Shown here in pieces: positions 1-8,936 of a stretch of 32,208 nt of DNA. The first letter of the stretch is position 1; the number at the start of each line of letters is the position of its first letter. The DNA is taken from NCBI GenBank assembly GCA_024636675.1, contig JAGXGM010000041.1, positions 1 through 32,208 of the forward strand. Reading direction: 5' to 3'. The stretch comes from Hydrogenophilales bacterium. Its GTDB lineage: Bacteria; Pseudomonadota; Gammaproteobacteria; Burkholderiales; Thiobacillaceae. Below the pieces are notes generated by a model that saw only the letters and a list, made by a program, of their open reading frames with translations, was not told the origin of the DNA and ran no database searches. The position numbers were made by a program, and so were the translations under genes.

Positions 1-122
1 AACCGGCGGCCAACTGCGCAATGCCGGGATGACGATGGGCTCAACGAGCCAATCTTCCCTCGATTCATCGCGTCCCCTGGAAATCCTCGGCTGAACAGGT
101 TCGTCATCGATCAATTGCTGAT

Positions 123-332
123 TTGTTCAGCGTGTCCCTAAGTCTTTACGCGGCACTTAATGGGCTGATCAAGCATGGCAACCTACCCGTAGAGGCCCAG
201 CAGCGGCTTTACCGGCTCCTTGAGAACCATCACGCGGCGTTTGCAGACCTCTTTGAACCCATTACCGATGCGGCGGAAGAGATCGATCCCCAAGTCGCGC
301 AACTCTTCAAGGACCTGAACAAGAAGCAATGA
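123..332 (+). CDS. Small ORF coupled to the recombinase, function unknown
   Basis: A 69-residue, mostly helical, acidic protein is predicted from a TTG codon; the frame is open back to position 33, so the start is uncertain and no clear ribosome site is visible. Its stop overlaps the recombinase start in an ATGA arrangement (329-332), which suggests translational coupling and joint expression. I recognise no family. Small accessory proteins encoded beside tyrosine recombinases occur in other elements (TnpC of Tn554, excisionases), but no sequence similarity to these is claimed. It could help the recombinase bind DNA or control direction. Confidence 0.6.
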   Translation: MFSVSLSLYAALNGLIKHGNLPVEAQQRLYRLLENHHAAFADLFEPITDAAEEIDPQVAQLFKDLNKKQ

Positions 333-1819
333 GCACCCAACTGTTCCATGTGCTGCCGGAGATGACGTTACCGGTTTCTGGCATCAAGCACGATGCCGGA
401 ACGCACGTCACGACCCAGATAATTCCCGCCTTCCCGTTCATGTACTGGCCGAGCGACAAGCCTTGCGAGCCGCTCAATATGTACCTTCTCGACATCGCGC
501 ATGAGGTCACGGGCGATTCGCTCAAGACCTACGCTGCTGAACTGAGCCACCTGGTCCGGTACTGTGGAGAGAAGGATGTCGGAATCGAGAACCTGACCAA
601 CGCAGACATCCATGAACTGTCCAAGGAACTACAAGAGGAGCGATCCCACCGGCACCCGCTTGAACGGGCGCGAAATGACAACACCGTTCGGGGTATCCTG
701 AGCCGGACGATCCGGTTTCTCCTGTGGTACCAGGAGACCTTCATACTGCTGCTGCGCACGCCTCTGATTGGAGAGCAGAAGGTATCTCCGCAAATCACCG
801 TCAAGCGGGTCAAGAATGACCAGAGCCGTGGCAACAATAGGCAGATCGAGTACTTCTACACCCACGCGGCCATGCCGTCGTCGGAAAGCCGTGAGCCGAA
901 GCGTCCGATAGCGCGCCCGATCATCGAGGATATCCAACGGTGCATTTACAGGCTAAGCATCCTTGAGGAGAGGAGCGCCCGATTCATCCAACGCCACGGC
1001 AATGACCGCGACCTGTTGTTGGCGCAACTCGAATACATGAGAGCACGGCGCGCCTTCATGATCTGGATGATGATGCGAACCGGCTTGCGGCCAAGCGAAC
1101 TGGTGCAAATGAGTGTCAAGGATCACGAGAACATCCTGACGACGAAGACGTTAAAGATCCCGACCAAGAAGCGGCGGAAGGTCACCGCACCCATGCGCAG
1201 GCTCCCGATCCTGCTGGATGCCGCCACGGTCGTATACCGCTACCTCCTGTCCAGAACTGCATACTGCGACGCCCTCAGGAAGGCAGGTTCAGAGCCTGCC
1301 CCTGGTACTGCGTTCTTCCTGACGCTAGAGGGCGAGCCAATCAAGAAGACTTCTCTCGAAAAGGATTTTGAACGACTGGCCGCGCAGGCGGGATACAAGG
1401 GCGTTCAAGCATGCCTCAGTATGTTCCGGCACCGGTTCATCACTTATGAGGTCACGGTTCATCTGAAGGAGTTCATCTACAAGTCAGGCAAATCCCGCCA
1501 GATGATGACCGACATTGATTACGAGTCCATCCTGAAGCGGGTTGCCGCAAAAACCGGCCATGGATCGGTTCAAAGTTTGTGGAACTACATCGATTTGGCT
1601 TGGGAAGAACTGGGCGTGTGGACTTTGACGGACAAGGCGCTTGCGCGACTTCAAGCATTCGACCAGCTATTTACTGACGGACTTCTGCTCAAGCACGAGC
1701 TGGAATCTTCTGGCAAACGCCTTCCAAAAGAGCTTCAGCCTTTCCTTGATCGGCTTGGTGAAATCCTTGCGCCTGCCAAACAGCATATTGATGGGCATGA
1801 CCCGCTCGCAAAAACCTGA
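329..1819 (+). CDS. Tyrosine recombinase / phage-type integrase
   Basis: The 496-residue protein has the catalytic layout of the tyrosine recombinase family: box I arginine in TGLRPSEL (R254), box II in SMFRHRF (R367 followed by H368), then GHGSVQSLWNYID with H411 and the likely nucleophile Y420. The N-terminal 200 residues would hold the core-binding SAM-like domain. The long C-terminal tail after Y420 (about 75 residues) is larger than in phage integrases and is more like recombinases of multi-recombinase transposons. The start overlaps the preceding small ORF by four bases. It lies next to the element end in radC, so it probably acts in integration or excision. Which member of a recombinase set it is cannot be told from the window. 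Confidence 0.88.
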   Translation: MSTQLFHVLPEMTLPVSGIKHDAGTHVTTQIIPAFPFMYWPSDKPCEPLNMYLLDIAHEVTGDSLKTYAAELSHLVRYCGEKDVGIENLTNADIHELSKELQEERSHRHPLERARNDNTVRGILSRTIRFLLWYQETFILLLRTPLIGEQKVSPQITVKRVKNDQSRGNNRQIEYFYTHAAMPSSESREPKRPIARPIIEDIQRCIYRLSILEERSARFIQRHGNDRDLLLAQLEYMRARRAFMIWMMMRTGLRPSELVQMSVKDHENILTTKTLKIPTKKRRKVTAPMRRLPILLDAATVVYRYLLSRTAYCDALRKAGSEPAPGTAFFLTLEGEPIKKTSLEKDFERLAAQAGYKGVQACLSMFRHRFITYEVTVHLKEFIYKSGKSRQMMTDIDYESILKRVAAKTGHGSVQSLWNYIDLAWEELGVWTLTDKALARLQAFDQLFTDGLLLKHELESSGKRLPKELQPFLDRLGEILAPAKQHIDGHDPLAKT

Positions 1820-1842
1820 AAGGGGTGCTTAATCCCTTCCCA

Positions 1843-2142
1843 CTAACCACTGAATCGCATCTGACCTGACTGACTCAAATCGACCCAGTCCGGCTGTACG
1901 TCTCTTCGACGACCCAAGGACCGGTAACTGAGTGTAGCAGTCGCTTGGCGAGGCAATCGACGGACTGGACCTTGGCCAAACCCACCGTAGAAAACGAGTA
2001 ACTCAAGGGTTGTCGCACTAAAAGCCGACTGACAGGGCGGCCTATCTACCATTACATCGACTGTGCACAAACGATTGATGCACTCAAGATTCCTCTGCGG
2101 CCACAAGGCAAACCCGTACTGAGCGATTCTTTCTTCAACCAT
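1843..2142 (-). CDS. Doubtful hypothetical ORF in the element end
   Basis: A 99-codon frame with an ATG start and a weak upstream purine stretch lies in the otherwise gene-free region between the recombinase and the broken radC. The translation has no recognisable motif, signal peptide or membrane segment. It could be a chance frame, a decayed cargo gene or a small element gene. It is listed only because the stretch 1820-2263 holds nothing else that looks coding. Confidence 0.2.
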   Translation of the reverse strand: MVEERIAQYGFALWPQRNLECINRLCTVDVMVDRPPCQSAFSATTLELLVFYGGFGQGPVRRLPRQATATLSYRSLGRRRDVQPDWVDLSQSGQMRFSG

Positions 2143-2155
2143 GCACCTATCCTAG

Positions 2156-2261
2156 GTGTCAGTTGAATCGTGTCAATTTAATCTTCAAAAAACTTGCAGT
2201 AATGCTCGATGCTATCTCTAATCACTCACTCACTGGATTCTTTTGACACCATAAATGTGTC
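2156..2261. repeat. Cluster of GTGTC/GACAC motifs at the element end
   Basis: Four copies of the pentamer GTGTC or its complement occur in about 105 bases beside the radC junction: GTGTC at 2156-2160, 2170-2174 and 2257-2261, and GACAC at 2245-2249. The second and last copies extend into similar flanks (GTGTCAATTTAA against GTGTCGATTAAA). Repeated short motifs at an element end are typical of recombinase binding sites. The role is inferred. Confidence 0.4.
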
Positions 2262-2263
2262 GA

Positions 2264-2746
2264 TTAAAGACCCATGATCTCCCGCGGGTAGACGCTGGTT
2301 TGGGTCAGCGTGCCGCGGAACAGTTCTTCCACCGCAATCACCCGATTCTGCGCGTCGAGAAACACGCAACAAAATACTTCATATTCCTTGCCGCGCAGAA
2401 TCAGCCGCAGGTAGTCGCGCACGGCGGTGGGGGAAGTCAGCGCGTCGCCCGCCAGCATGTCCTCGGCCAGCGTGCGCCGTGCCATTTCCATCACCGCCTG
2501 CAGCAGTGCGTATTTGGCCTTGCCGACGCCGGGAGCGGCACAGGCGGCGGCCTGGCTGGCGCGGCACAGGCCGCCCAGGCCGCCAAAGCACTCGATCAGT
2601 TCGCGCCCGAGGTCGACCGCACTTTTGCCGACCATGCCGGTGCGCAGGAATACCGCAATCAGTTCGGCGTCGGTCAAGGTCGCGGCGCCCTGCTTCAGCA
2701 GTTTTTCACGCGGGCGCGTGTCCTCCGGCCAGTCGCGGATCGCCAT
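2264..2746 (-). pseudogene. radC: radC, 3' end lost to the inserted element
   Basis: RadC-family proteins (about 225 residues) carry a UPF0758/JAB metalloprotease-like domain with an HxHPSG-type motif in the C-terminal third. Here the product starts at [12 protein letters not shown] (strong GGGAGG-type ribosome site upstream), is normal through [19 protein letters not shown], then ends after the foreign residues MGL at about 160 residues. The whole metal-binding motif is absent, so the JAB function is lost. A longer start at 2776 is possible but lacks support. The gene diverges from coaBC with 35 bases between the starts. The truncation point coincides with the mobile element end. Confidence 0.9.
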
Positions 2747-2781
2747 GCCTGCCTCCCTCCCGTAGAATGCGGCCATTATTC

Positions 2782-4041
2782 ATGGAAAATGCGCCGGGAA
2801 TCAAAGCCGTGTCGCTTGCAGACAAAAAAATCATTCTGGGCGTGACGGGCGGGATCGCGGCCTACAAGGCGGCGGAATTGTGCCGCCTGCTGATCAAGGC
2901 CGGCGCCGACGTGCGGGTGGTGATGACCGCCGCCGCGCAGCAATTCGTCACGCCGCTGACCTTTCAGGCCCTGTCCGGCAAGCCGGTGCTGACGTCCCTG
3001 TGGGATGCCGCCAGCGGCGACGGCATGGAGCATATTCATCTGTCGCGCGATGCCGACCTGTTGCTGGTCGCGCCGGCTTCCGCTGATTTCCTGGCCAAGC
3101 TTGCACACGGACGCGCCGACGATCTGCTGTCGACCCTTTGTCTCGCGCGCGCCTGCAGGCTTGCCGTTGCGCCCGCGATGAACCATGAAATGTGGGCCGC
3201 CGCGCCGACCCGGCGCAACCTGGAACAACTGCAGATTGACGGCGTGAGCGTGCTGGGGCCGGCCGTGGGCGAGCAGGCGTGCGGCGAAACCGGCCTCGGG
3301 CGGATGCTGGAGCCGGCCGAGATTCTGGCTGCGCTGTCGGGCCTCTTGGGCGCCGCACCCGCAAGGGGTACGCCGCCAGACGCTCGCCCTGCGGGCGGTC
3401 TTGGCGCAGGTCCGCTGGCTGGAAAACGGGTGCTGATCACCGCCGGCCCCACCTTCGAGGCGATCGATCCGGTGCGCGGCTTGACCAACCTGAGTTCCGG
3501 CAAGATGGGCTATGCGGTGGCGCGGGCGGCAGCCGAGGCGGGCGCCGAGGTGTGCCTGGTGTCGGGACCGACCTGCCTCGCCACGCCTGCGGGGGTGCGC
3601 CGCATCGGCGTGCAAAGTGCAGTCGAGATGCGCGCCGCGGTGCTGGCCGAATTGCCCGGCGATGTGTTCATCGCGGTGGCGGCGGTGGCCGACTATCGGG
3701 TGGATGCCGCGGCGCCGCAAAAAATCAAGAAAAGCACGGACGCCATGACGCTGCATCTGGTTGCCAATCCCGACATCCTGGCCGAGGTTGCGGCCTTGCC
3801 CGATGCGCCGTTTTGCGTGGGCTTTGCCGCGGAGACCGAGCGACTCGCCGAGCATGCCGAAGCCAAGCGCCGGAAAAAGAGGCTGCCGCTTTTGGTCGGC
3901 AACCTGGCGCAGGACACGCTCGGCGAGGATACGGCCGAGCTGGTGCTGTTCGATGACAGGGGCCAGCACCCGCTGCCGCGCGCCGATAAACTCACCCAGG
4001 CACGCCACTTGATAAGGCACCTTGTAAATCAGCTCAACTGA
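2782..4041 (+). CDS. coaBC: Bifunctional phosphopantothenoylcysteine decarboxylase / phosphopantothenate-cysteine ligase
   Basis: CoaBC makes 4'-phosphopantetheine for coenzyme A: the CoaB domain joins cysteine to phosphopantothenate and the FMN-dependent CoaC domain decarboxylates the product. The CoaC half shows [14 protein letters not shown], a histidine in MEHIHLS, the PAMN motif and a cysteine in [10 protein letters not shown]. The CoaB half shows [31 protein letters not shown] followed by the KIKK lysine motif, and VGFAAET. The start is uncertain: ATG at 2782 lacks a ribosome site, while GTG at 2809 has GGGAA upstream and would give a usual N-terminus. The interdomain linker (about residues 190-213) is unusual, rich in Ala, Pro, Gly and Arg, and contains a 21-base segment shared with intergenic repeat DNA. 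dut follows 16 bases downstream. Confidence 0.95.
   Translation: MENAPGIKAVSLADKKIILGVTGGIAAYKAAELCRLLIKAGADVRVVMTAAAQQFVTPLTFQALSGKPVLTSLWDAASGDGMEHIHLSRDADLLLVAPASADFLAKLAHGRADDLLSTLCLARACRLAVAPAMNHEMWAAAPTRRNLEQLQIDGVSVLGPAVGEQACGETGLGRMLEPAEILAALSGLLGAAPARGTPPDARPAGGLGAGPLAGKRVLITAGPTFEAIDPVRGLTNLSSGKMGYAVARAAAEAGAEVCLVSGPTCLATPAGVRRIGVQSAVEMRAAVLAELPGDVFIAVAAVADYRVDAAAPQKIKKSTDAMTLHLVANPDILAEVAALPDAPFCVGFAAETERLAEHAEAKRRKKRLPLLVGNLAQDTLGEDTAELVLFDDRGQHPLPRADKLTQARHLIRHLVNQLN
3355..3375 (-). repeat. Repeat-derived segment in the coaBC linker
   Basis: These 21 bases are identical, in inverted orientation, to 21991-22011 in the gene-free repeat region beside yqiA. Weaker similarity continues a further 20-30 bases into the Arg/Pro/Gly-rich linker codons. 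The match suggests that a short dispersed repeat was inserted in frame between the two CoaBC domains. Confidence 0.5.
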
Positions 4042-4057
4042 CGAGATCCCGACGAAA

Positions 4058-4504
4058 ATGAAGATGGATGTAAAGATTCTCGACGCCCGCCTGCGCGATC
4101 AGCTGCCGCATTACGCCACAACGGGCGCTGCCGGACTTGATTTGCGCGCCTGCATCGATGGTCCAATCGTACTGGCGCCGGGCGAAACCCGGCTGATTCC
4201 AACTGGAATGGCCATCCATCTGGCCGATCCAGGCTATGCCGCGCTGATCCTGCCGCGCTCCGGCCTGGGGCACAAACACGGCATCGTGCTGGGCAATCTG
4301 GTCGGGCTGATTGATTCGGATTATCAAGGCCAGCTCATGGTTTCCGCCTGGAACCGCGGCCAGCAGGCATTCGAGCTCACGCCGATGGAGCGTCTGGCGC
4401 AGCTCGTCATCGTGCCGGTGGTGCAGGCCGAATTCAACATGGTGGACGATTTTGAAGCGAGCCGGCGCGGCGAAGGCGGGTTCGGCAGCACTGGCCGTCA
4501 GTAG
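4058..4504 (+). CDS. dut: dUTP diphosphatase
   Basis: Dut hydrolyses dUTP to dUMP and pyrophosphate, keeping uracil out of DNA and feeding dTMP synthesis. The 148-residue length is usual for the homotrimeric family. All five motifs are visible: [28 protein letters not shown] with the catalytic aspartate, ERLAQLV, and the C-terminal arm [10 protein letters not shown]. Start could be either ATG of the MKM pair (4058 or 4064). It lies 16 bases after coaBC, a pairing common in proteobacteria, and is followed by a strong hairpin. Confidence 0.97.
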   Translation: MKMDVKILDARLRDQLPHYATTGAAGLDLRACIDGPIVLAPGETRLIPTGMAIHLADPGYAALILPRSGLGHKHGIVLGNLVGLIDSDYQGQLMVSAWNRGQQAFELTPMERLAQLVIVPVVQAEFNMVDDFEASRRGEGGFGSTGRQ

Positions 4505-4531
4505 TGTCGGATTCCTTTACACGGGGATGAA

Positions 4532-4563
4532 CCGCACCCGGCAGGCTGATCTGCCGGGTGCGG
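4532..4563 (+). terminator. Hairpin after dut
   Basis: A perfect 13-bp stem (CCGCACCCGGCAG with its complement) closes a 6-base loop 28 bases after the dut stop. There is no real T-run afterwards, so it may be a weak intrinsic terminator or an mRNA-stabilising end. Confidence 0.65.
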
Positions 4564-4688
4564 CTGTATTGGGGCATGGAATTTGCTGAATACAGCACCA
4601 TGTCGGCAGGCTTTCCGTGCAGGATTCGGGGGCAGGCTGTTGCGGAGACAATAAACATAAGAGGTTAGAGCCTGCTGGCGTATACGTC

Positions 4689-6137
4689 ATGCTCCATACA
4701 TCCATATTGCGGTTTGGTCTGATCCTTGCCATGGCTCTGGTGCTGCTGGCCGGACTCGGCACGACCGCGTTCTATCTGTCGCGGCCGCAAGCGCTGCCGC
4801 TGCCGGAAGAGTTCGAAAAGCCCGTGATGGCGGCGCAGATCGAGTTCCTGGCCGACGCCCTGCGGCGTAGCGCGGCGCGAATTGCCGCCCATCCGCAGAC
4901 GCTGGCGTGCTTTATCAGCACCGCGCCGGAAGTGTGCCAGGCGCAGGCCGCCAACCTGCATGCCTTGAATCAGGACGCCACTGTTTTGTTCGTCACGGCC
5001 GAGCAGAACCAGCTGCTGCCGGGCTTTCTGCCGGGCGATACTCGGCGGCTGCTGGCCGGTGCCGGGGGCGATGGCACCGGGGCGACGGCCACCGCCACCT
5101 TCAACCTGTCCTTGTCGCATCCGGTGACGGACAGCGACGGCCAACGCCTCGGCTTTGTCATCGTCGAGCAAAGCGTGCCGCAGCTGCAGTCCCTGTTCGA
5201 TACCCTGCCCCTGCCGGACGCCGCGGCCTACGCCGAATTACAGCAAATCCAGGCGGGCGGTACGTCGACGGCGCTGATGCGTCGGGGCAACCAGGCGATC
5301 AAGCGGGATACTCAGCCCACTCTGATCGCGCTGGCCGGAACACCATGGCAGATTGCGGTGTGGCGACCCGTCACGCCGGTGGTGGAAAGCGTGGCGCCCT
5401 ACCTGCTGGGCTGGGTGGTGGTCAGCCTGATGATCGCCATTCTGGTGATGGCGACCGTTTTGTCGGTGCGCAACCGGGTGACCGACAGCCTGCGCACGCT
5501 GGTGAAGCTCACCAACGACTTGCGCCAGCAGCGGCTGCGTACTGAATATCCGGTCAGCCTCGCGGAGTTCCAGCCGCCGCTTGAGACCATGCTGAAACTC
5601 GGCAGGGTGATGATGGGGCGGCAGAAGGAAGTCACCACGCAGGCGCGGATGGATCACCTGTCGCAGGTCAACAACCGGCGCAGTTTCGACGAGAAGCAGA
5701 AAGAGCTGTTCGCCAGCCTGAAGGATGGCTGGTCGCACAGTTTGTTGATCCTCGATATCGATAACTTCAAGCAGGTCAATGACACCTTCGGCCACGAAGC
5801 GGGCGACCAGCTCATCATCAAGTTCGGCGATGCGATGAAGGCCTGCCTGCGTAACAGCGACTTCATCGCCCGCCTTGGCGGCGACGAATTCTGCGTGCTG
5901 TTTCCCTTTACCCCGCTGGAGCGCGCGCAGGAACTCGCCGAGCGCCTGCGCGCCAAGATGCCGGAAAGCGTGGAGCTCATCCCGGGCGTGACGCAGAAGC
6001 TGTCGTGGAGCGGTGGCCTGTCCGAATACAGCCGCGACGACAAAGGCGAAAACGAGGCGCTGGCGCGCGCCGATGCCGCCTTGCTGGAAGCCAAGCGCGG
6101 CGGCCGCAACGCCACGCGGGTTAAGGCCGCCGCCTGA
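4689..6137 (+). CDS. Membrane-bound diguanylate cyclase (GGDEF)
   Basis: The 482-residue protein is predicted to make cyclic di-GMP in response to a periplasmic signal. A first membrane segment lies at about residues 8-30, a periplasmic sensor region of about 200 residues follows, then a second membrane segment (about 235-258), a short HAMP-like linker and a GGDEF domain. The active-site loop reads GGDEF (about residues 397-401) and is preceded by RNSD at the right five-residue distance for an inhibitory I-site, so it should be active and product-inhibited. The sensor fold is not assigned. The ATG at 4689 puts the membrane segment at the N-terminus; an upstream alternative adds 24 unlikely residues. 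The end overlaps the convergent lnt gene by 17 bases. Confidence 0.92.
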   Translation: MLHTSILRFGLILAMALVLLAGLGTTAFYLSRPQALPLPEEFEKPVMAAQIEFLADALRRSAARIAAHPQTLACFISTAPEVCQAQAANLHALNQDATVLFVTAEQNQLLPGFLPGDTRRLLAGAGGDGTGATATATFNLSLSHPVTDSDGQRLGFVIVEQSVPQLQSLFDTLPLPDAAAYAELQQIQAGGTSTALMRRGNQAIKRDTQPTLIALAGTPWQIAVWRPVTPVVESVAPYLLGWVVVSLMIAILVMATVLSVRNRVTDSLRTLVKLTNDLRQQRLRTEYPVSLAEFQPPLETMLKLGRVMMGRQKEVTTQARMDHLSQVNNRRSFDEKQKELFASLKDGWSHSLLILDIDNFKQVNDTFGHEAGDQLIIKFGDAMKACLRNSDFIARLGGDEFCVLFPFTPLERAQELAERLRAKMPESVELIPGVTQKLSWSGGLSEYSRDDKGENEALARADAALLEAKRGGRNATRVKAAA

Positions 6138-7638
6138 ATCCGGCGATCAGGAGTCCGATCCCGAGCACGCCCCACAACGCCAGCACCGGCGCATTGCCCC
6201 AGCGCACATAGGGCGTGCTGCCTGCATAGCCCTGGATCTCGCCCGACAGGCTGCCGGCGGTGAAAGGCGGCAGGCTGGCCAGCATCCGGCCTTTCGCATC
6301 GATGATCGCGGTGACGCCGGTATTGGTTGCGCGCAGCATCATGCGCCCGGTTTCCAGCGCGCGCATTTGCGACATCTGAGCGTGCTGCCAAGGCGCGAAC
6401 GAATCGCCAAACCATGCCAGATTACTTACGTTCACCAGCACGCTTGCCTCGGGCAGCTGGCGGATGATCTCCTCGCCGAAGGCATCCTCGTAACAGATAT
6501 TGGCCGCCACCCGCTGGCCGCCAATGGCGAGCGGGCGCTGGTCGACAGCGCCGCGCGCGAAGTCCGACAGCGGGATATGCAGCACCTCGATCACCCAGCC
6601 CCATATTGCCTTCAGCGGAATGTATTCGCCGAACGGCACCAGATGCACTTTGTTGTAGCGCTGGCTGGGGGCGGCGCCGAAGCTGATGACGCTGTTGTAG
6701 TAGGCGCCCGCGGGCGATCCGGTGGGCAGCCCGGTCAGCACGTCGCCGCCGTTTTGCCGGCCGATCGACGCCAACCCGTCACGATAGGCGTCGGGCAGAT
6801 CGGATTCGAACAGCGGCAGCGCAGTTTCCGGCAGCACGATCAGCTGCGCCGGCGAGGCCATGGCCATGCGCGCGTAGGTCTCCAGGGTGGCATGGGCGAC
6901 TTCCGGCTGCCATTTCAGGTCCTGCGGGATGTTGCCCTGCAGCAGCGCGACCGTGGTCGGGGCGCCATCCGGCGTCGTCCAGTCGACGCTGTGCAAGGCC
7001 TGGCCACCGACCCCCAGCGCCACGATCGCCACCACGGCCCAGGCACGCGGCGCATGCCGGCCGCGCGTCGTCACGCTCCATGCCAGCAGGGCCGCGATCA
7101 GCGCCACCAGAGTCGACACGCCATACACGCCGACCAGCGGCGCATACCCTGCCAGCGGGCTCGCCGGCACCTGCGAATAGCCCGCCACCAGCCACGGGAA
7201 GCCGGTGAACAGCCAGCCGCGCACCCATTCCGTCGCGCCCCAGACGAGCGGCATCACCAGCAGCAGACGCCAGGCCGGCGAGGCGGGCCAGCGCGCCTGC
7301 AGTGCCCCGACCGCGGCCGGGAACAGCGCCAGCACGGTGCAGAACAGGAAAGTCGCGAGCGCGGCCAGCCACGTCGCCATGCCGCCGTACACCGACAGGC
7401 TGACGAACACCCAGCTCACCCCGGCAATGAAGAAGCCCCATCCCCAGACCAGGCCGATGAGAAAACCGGCGCGCCTCGACCCGGTGCGGGTCAGCAGCCC
7501 GAACAGCACGGCCAGGCTCAGCACCGGCAAGGGCCAGTAGCCGAGCGGGGCGAAGCCGGCGACGGCCAGCGCGCCGGCGCTCAGGCTGAGCAGCAGGGGA
7601 AAGGACAGGCGGCGCACGGCGGGAAGGATGCCCGCCAT
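6121..7638 (-). CDS. lnt: Apolipoprotein N-acyltransferase
   Basis: Lnt adds the third acyl chain to the N-terminal cysteine of lipoproteins in the inner membrane. The 505-residue product has a series of N-terminal membrane segments, a periplasmic nitrilase-like domain and a final C-terminal membrane segment. The catalytic triad is present: E271 in VLPETALP, K330 in YNKVHLVPFGEY and C382 in ANICYEDAFGEE. The start at MAGILPAVRR lies 17 bases after the pyrC' stop. It is probably the last gene of the algH-to-pyrC' operon, and its stop overlaps the facing diguanylate cyclase gene. In many proteobacteria lnt follows ybeX, so the pyr linkage is less usual. Confidence 0.96.
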   Translation of the reverse strand: MAGILPAVRRLSFPLLLSLSAGALAVAGFAPLGYWPLPVLSLAVLFGLLTRTGSRRAGFLIGLVWGWGFFIAGVSWVFVSLSVYGGMATWLAALATFLFCTVLALFPAAVGALQARWPASPAWRLLLVMPLVWGATEWVRGWLFTGFPWLVAGYSQVPASPLAGYAPLVGVYGVSTLVALIAALLAWSVTTRGRHAPRAWAVVAIVALGVGGQALHSVDWTTPDGAPTTVALLQGNIPQDLKWQPEVAHATLETYARMAMASPAQLIVLPETALPLFESDLPDAYRDGLASIGRQNGGDVLTGLPTGSPAGAYYNSVISFGAAPSQRYNKVHLVPFGEYIPLKAIWGWVIEVLHIPLSDFARGAVDQRPLAIGGQRVAANICYEDAFGEEIIRQLPEASVLVNVSNLAWFGDSFAPWQHAQMSQMRALETGRMMLRATNTGVTAIIDAKGRMLASLPPFTAGSLSGEIQGYAGSTPYVRWGNAPVLALWGVLGIGLLIAGFRRRP

Positions 7639-7655
7639 GGATGACAGGACGGCGG

Positions 7656-8936
7656 TCAATGCGGGGCTTCGAAGTCGATATGGCCGTCGATCAGCGTGTA
7701 GCGTACCCGGCCCTGCATCGGCTGGTTGAGGAAGGGCGTGTTGTTGCCCTGGCTGGACAGTGCTTTGGGGGTGACGACCCACTCGGCGCTCTCGTCAAAG
7801 ATGCAGATATCGGCGCAGCTGCCGAGCGCCAGGTTGCCGCCCGGCACACCCAGGATCTGCGCGGGTTTCCACGAAATCAGGTCGATCGCCTGCAGCAGCG
7901 GAACCTCCATTTCGCGTGCCCACTTCAGGGTCAGCGGCAGCAGCAGTTCGACCCCGGAAGCGCCCGGTGTCGATTCGCCGAACGGGACCTGCTTCACGTC
8001 CTCGTCGACCGGGGTGTGGTCGGAGCACAGCGCGTCGATGGAGCCGTCGCGCAGCGCCGCGCGGATGGCATCGCGGTCGCGCAGGCTCCGCAGCGGCGGC
8101 ACCAGATGCAGATGCGAGTCGAAGCTGACGAGGTCGTTCTCCGACAGGTGGACGTGGGTGCTGGCGACATCGCAGGTGACCGCCAGCCCCTGCGCCTTGG
8201 CGGCGCGCACCATGGCGATGCCTTCGTAGGTAGACAGCCGGGCAAGGTGAATGCGGGCGCCGGTCTCGCGCGCCAGCAGCAGAATCGTTGCCAGCGCGAC
8301 CGTTTCGGCCAGCGCCGGAATGCCGGGCAGGCCGAGACGCGAAGCTACGGCGCCGTCGTGCGCGACGCCGCCGCGCGCCAGCGAGGCGTCCTGCGGCCGC
8401 AACCACAGGCTGAAGCCAAAAGTTGAGGCGTACTCCATCGCGCGCAGCAGTACCTGGCTGTCGGCCGGCAGGGCGTCGGCCTGGGTGAAGGCGCGGCAGC
8501 CCGCCTCGGTCAGCTCGGCCATCTCGGTCAGCATGCTGCCTTCGAGCTTCTGCGTCAGCGCCCCGATCGGGTAGACGCGCGGCCCGGGCAGGTTCTTGGC
8601 GCGGAACTTGAGCATCTCGACCAGCCCAGGTTCGTCCAGCGGCGGGTCGGTGTCGGGCGGGCAGGCGAGCGAGGTGATGCCGCCGGCGGCGGCGGCGAGC
8701 ATTTCGGATTCCAGCGTGGCGCGGTATTCGAAGCCGGGTTCGCGCAGCCGCACCGACAGGTCCACCAGGCCGGGGCAGACGATAAGGCCGGTGGCGTCGA
8801 TAACGCGGTTGGCGTGGAAATCGGCCGGCGCGTGGCCGTTGCCGACGATCTTGCCTGCAGCGACATAGATATCGGCGACTTCGTCGCGCGCGCTCATCGG
8901 GTCGATCACGCGGCCGTTTTTGATATGGATTTTCAT
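7656..8936 (-). CDS. pyrC': Dihydroorotase-like, probably non-catalytic PyrC' subunit
   Basis: The 426-residue protein belongs to the class I dihydroorotase/amidohydrolase family, but the zinc-binding HxH after PGLVDL is replaced by S61 and R63 ([14 protein letters not shown]). The later [12 protein letters not shown] motif is kept. In Pseudomonas an inactive homologue (PyrC' or PyrX) forms a structural complex with PyrB and is needed for aspartate transcarbamoylase activity, while another gene supplies real dihydroorotase. The four-base ATGA overlap with pyrB (8933-8936) fits such a one-to-one complex. A true pyrC is therefore expected elsewhere in the genome. The fold assignment is firm; the lack of activity is inferred from the missing ligands. 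Confidence 0.93.
   Translation of the reverse strand: MKIHIKNGRVIDPMSARDEVADIYVAAGKIVGNGHAPADFHANRVIDATGLIVCPGLVDLSVRLREPGFEYRATLESEMLAAAAGGITSLACPPDTDPPLDEPGLVEMLKFRAKNLPGPRVYPIGALTQKLEGSMLTEMAELTEAGCRAFTQADALPADSQVLLRAMEYASTFGFSLWLRPQDASLARGGVAHDGAVASRLGLPGIPALAETVALATILLLARETGARIHLARLSTYEGIAMVRAAKAQGLAVTCDVASTHVHLSENDLVSFDSHLHLVPPLRSLRDRDAIRAALRDGSIDALCSDHTPVDEDVKQVPFGESTPGASGVELLLPLTLKWAREMEVPLLQAIDLISWKPAQILGVPGGNLALGSCADICIFDESAEWVVTPKALSSQGNNTPFLNQPMQGRVRYTLIDGHIDFEAPH

Larger units (their letters stand above)
1..2275. mobile_element. Right end of a tyrosine-recombinase element inserted in radC
   Basis: The stretch carries a tyrosine recombinase and a small coupled ORF, and ends inside radC, whose reading frame is normal up to the YPREI motif and then stops within four codons. 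The DNA at 1820-2260 looks less GC-rich than the chromosome to its right. radC is the known target of the Tn554 family of tyrosine-recombinase transposons (att554), so a Tn554-like element is a reasonable inference; the other end and the remaining genes lie outside the window. The exact junction is uncertain by about ten bases, near 2264-2278. Bases 1-94 have one frame open to a stop at 92-94, which could be the tail of another element gene, but nothing recognisable is encoded. Confidence 0.72.

Noticed and set aside
2255..2845. Long + strand frame across radC
   Set aside because: It is the reverse-complement shadow of radC, whose codons give a clear family match on the minus strand.
6013..7644. 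543-codon + strand frame over lnt
   Set aside because: Low-complexity Arg, Gln and His-rich translation; the minus strand encodes Lnt with its full catalytic triad.
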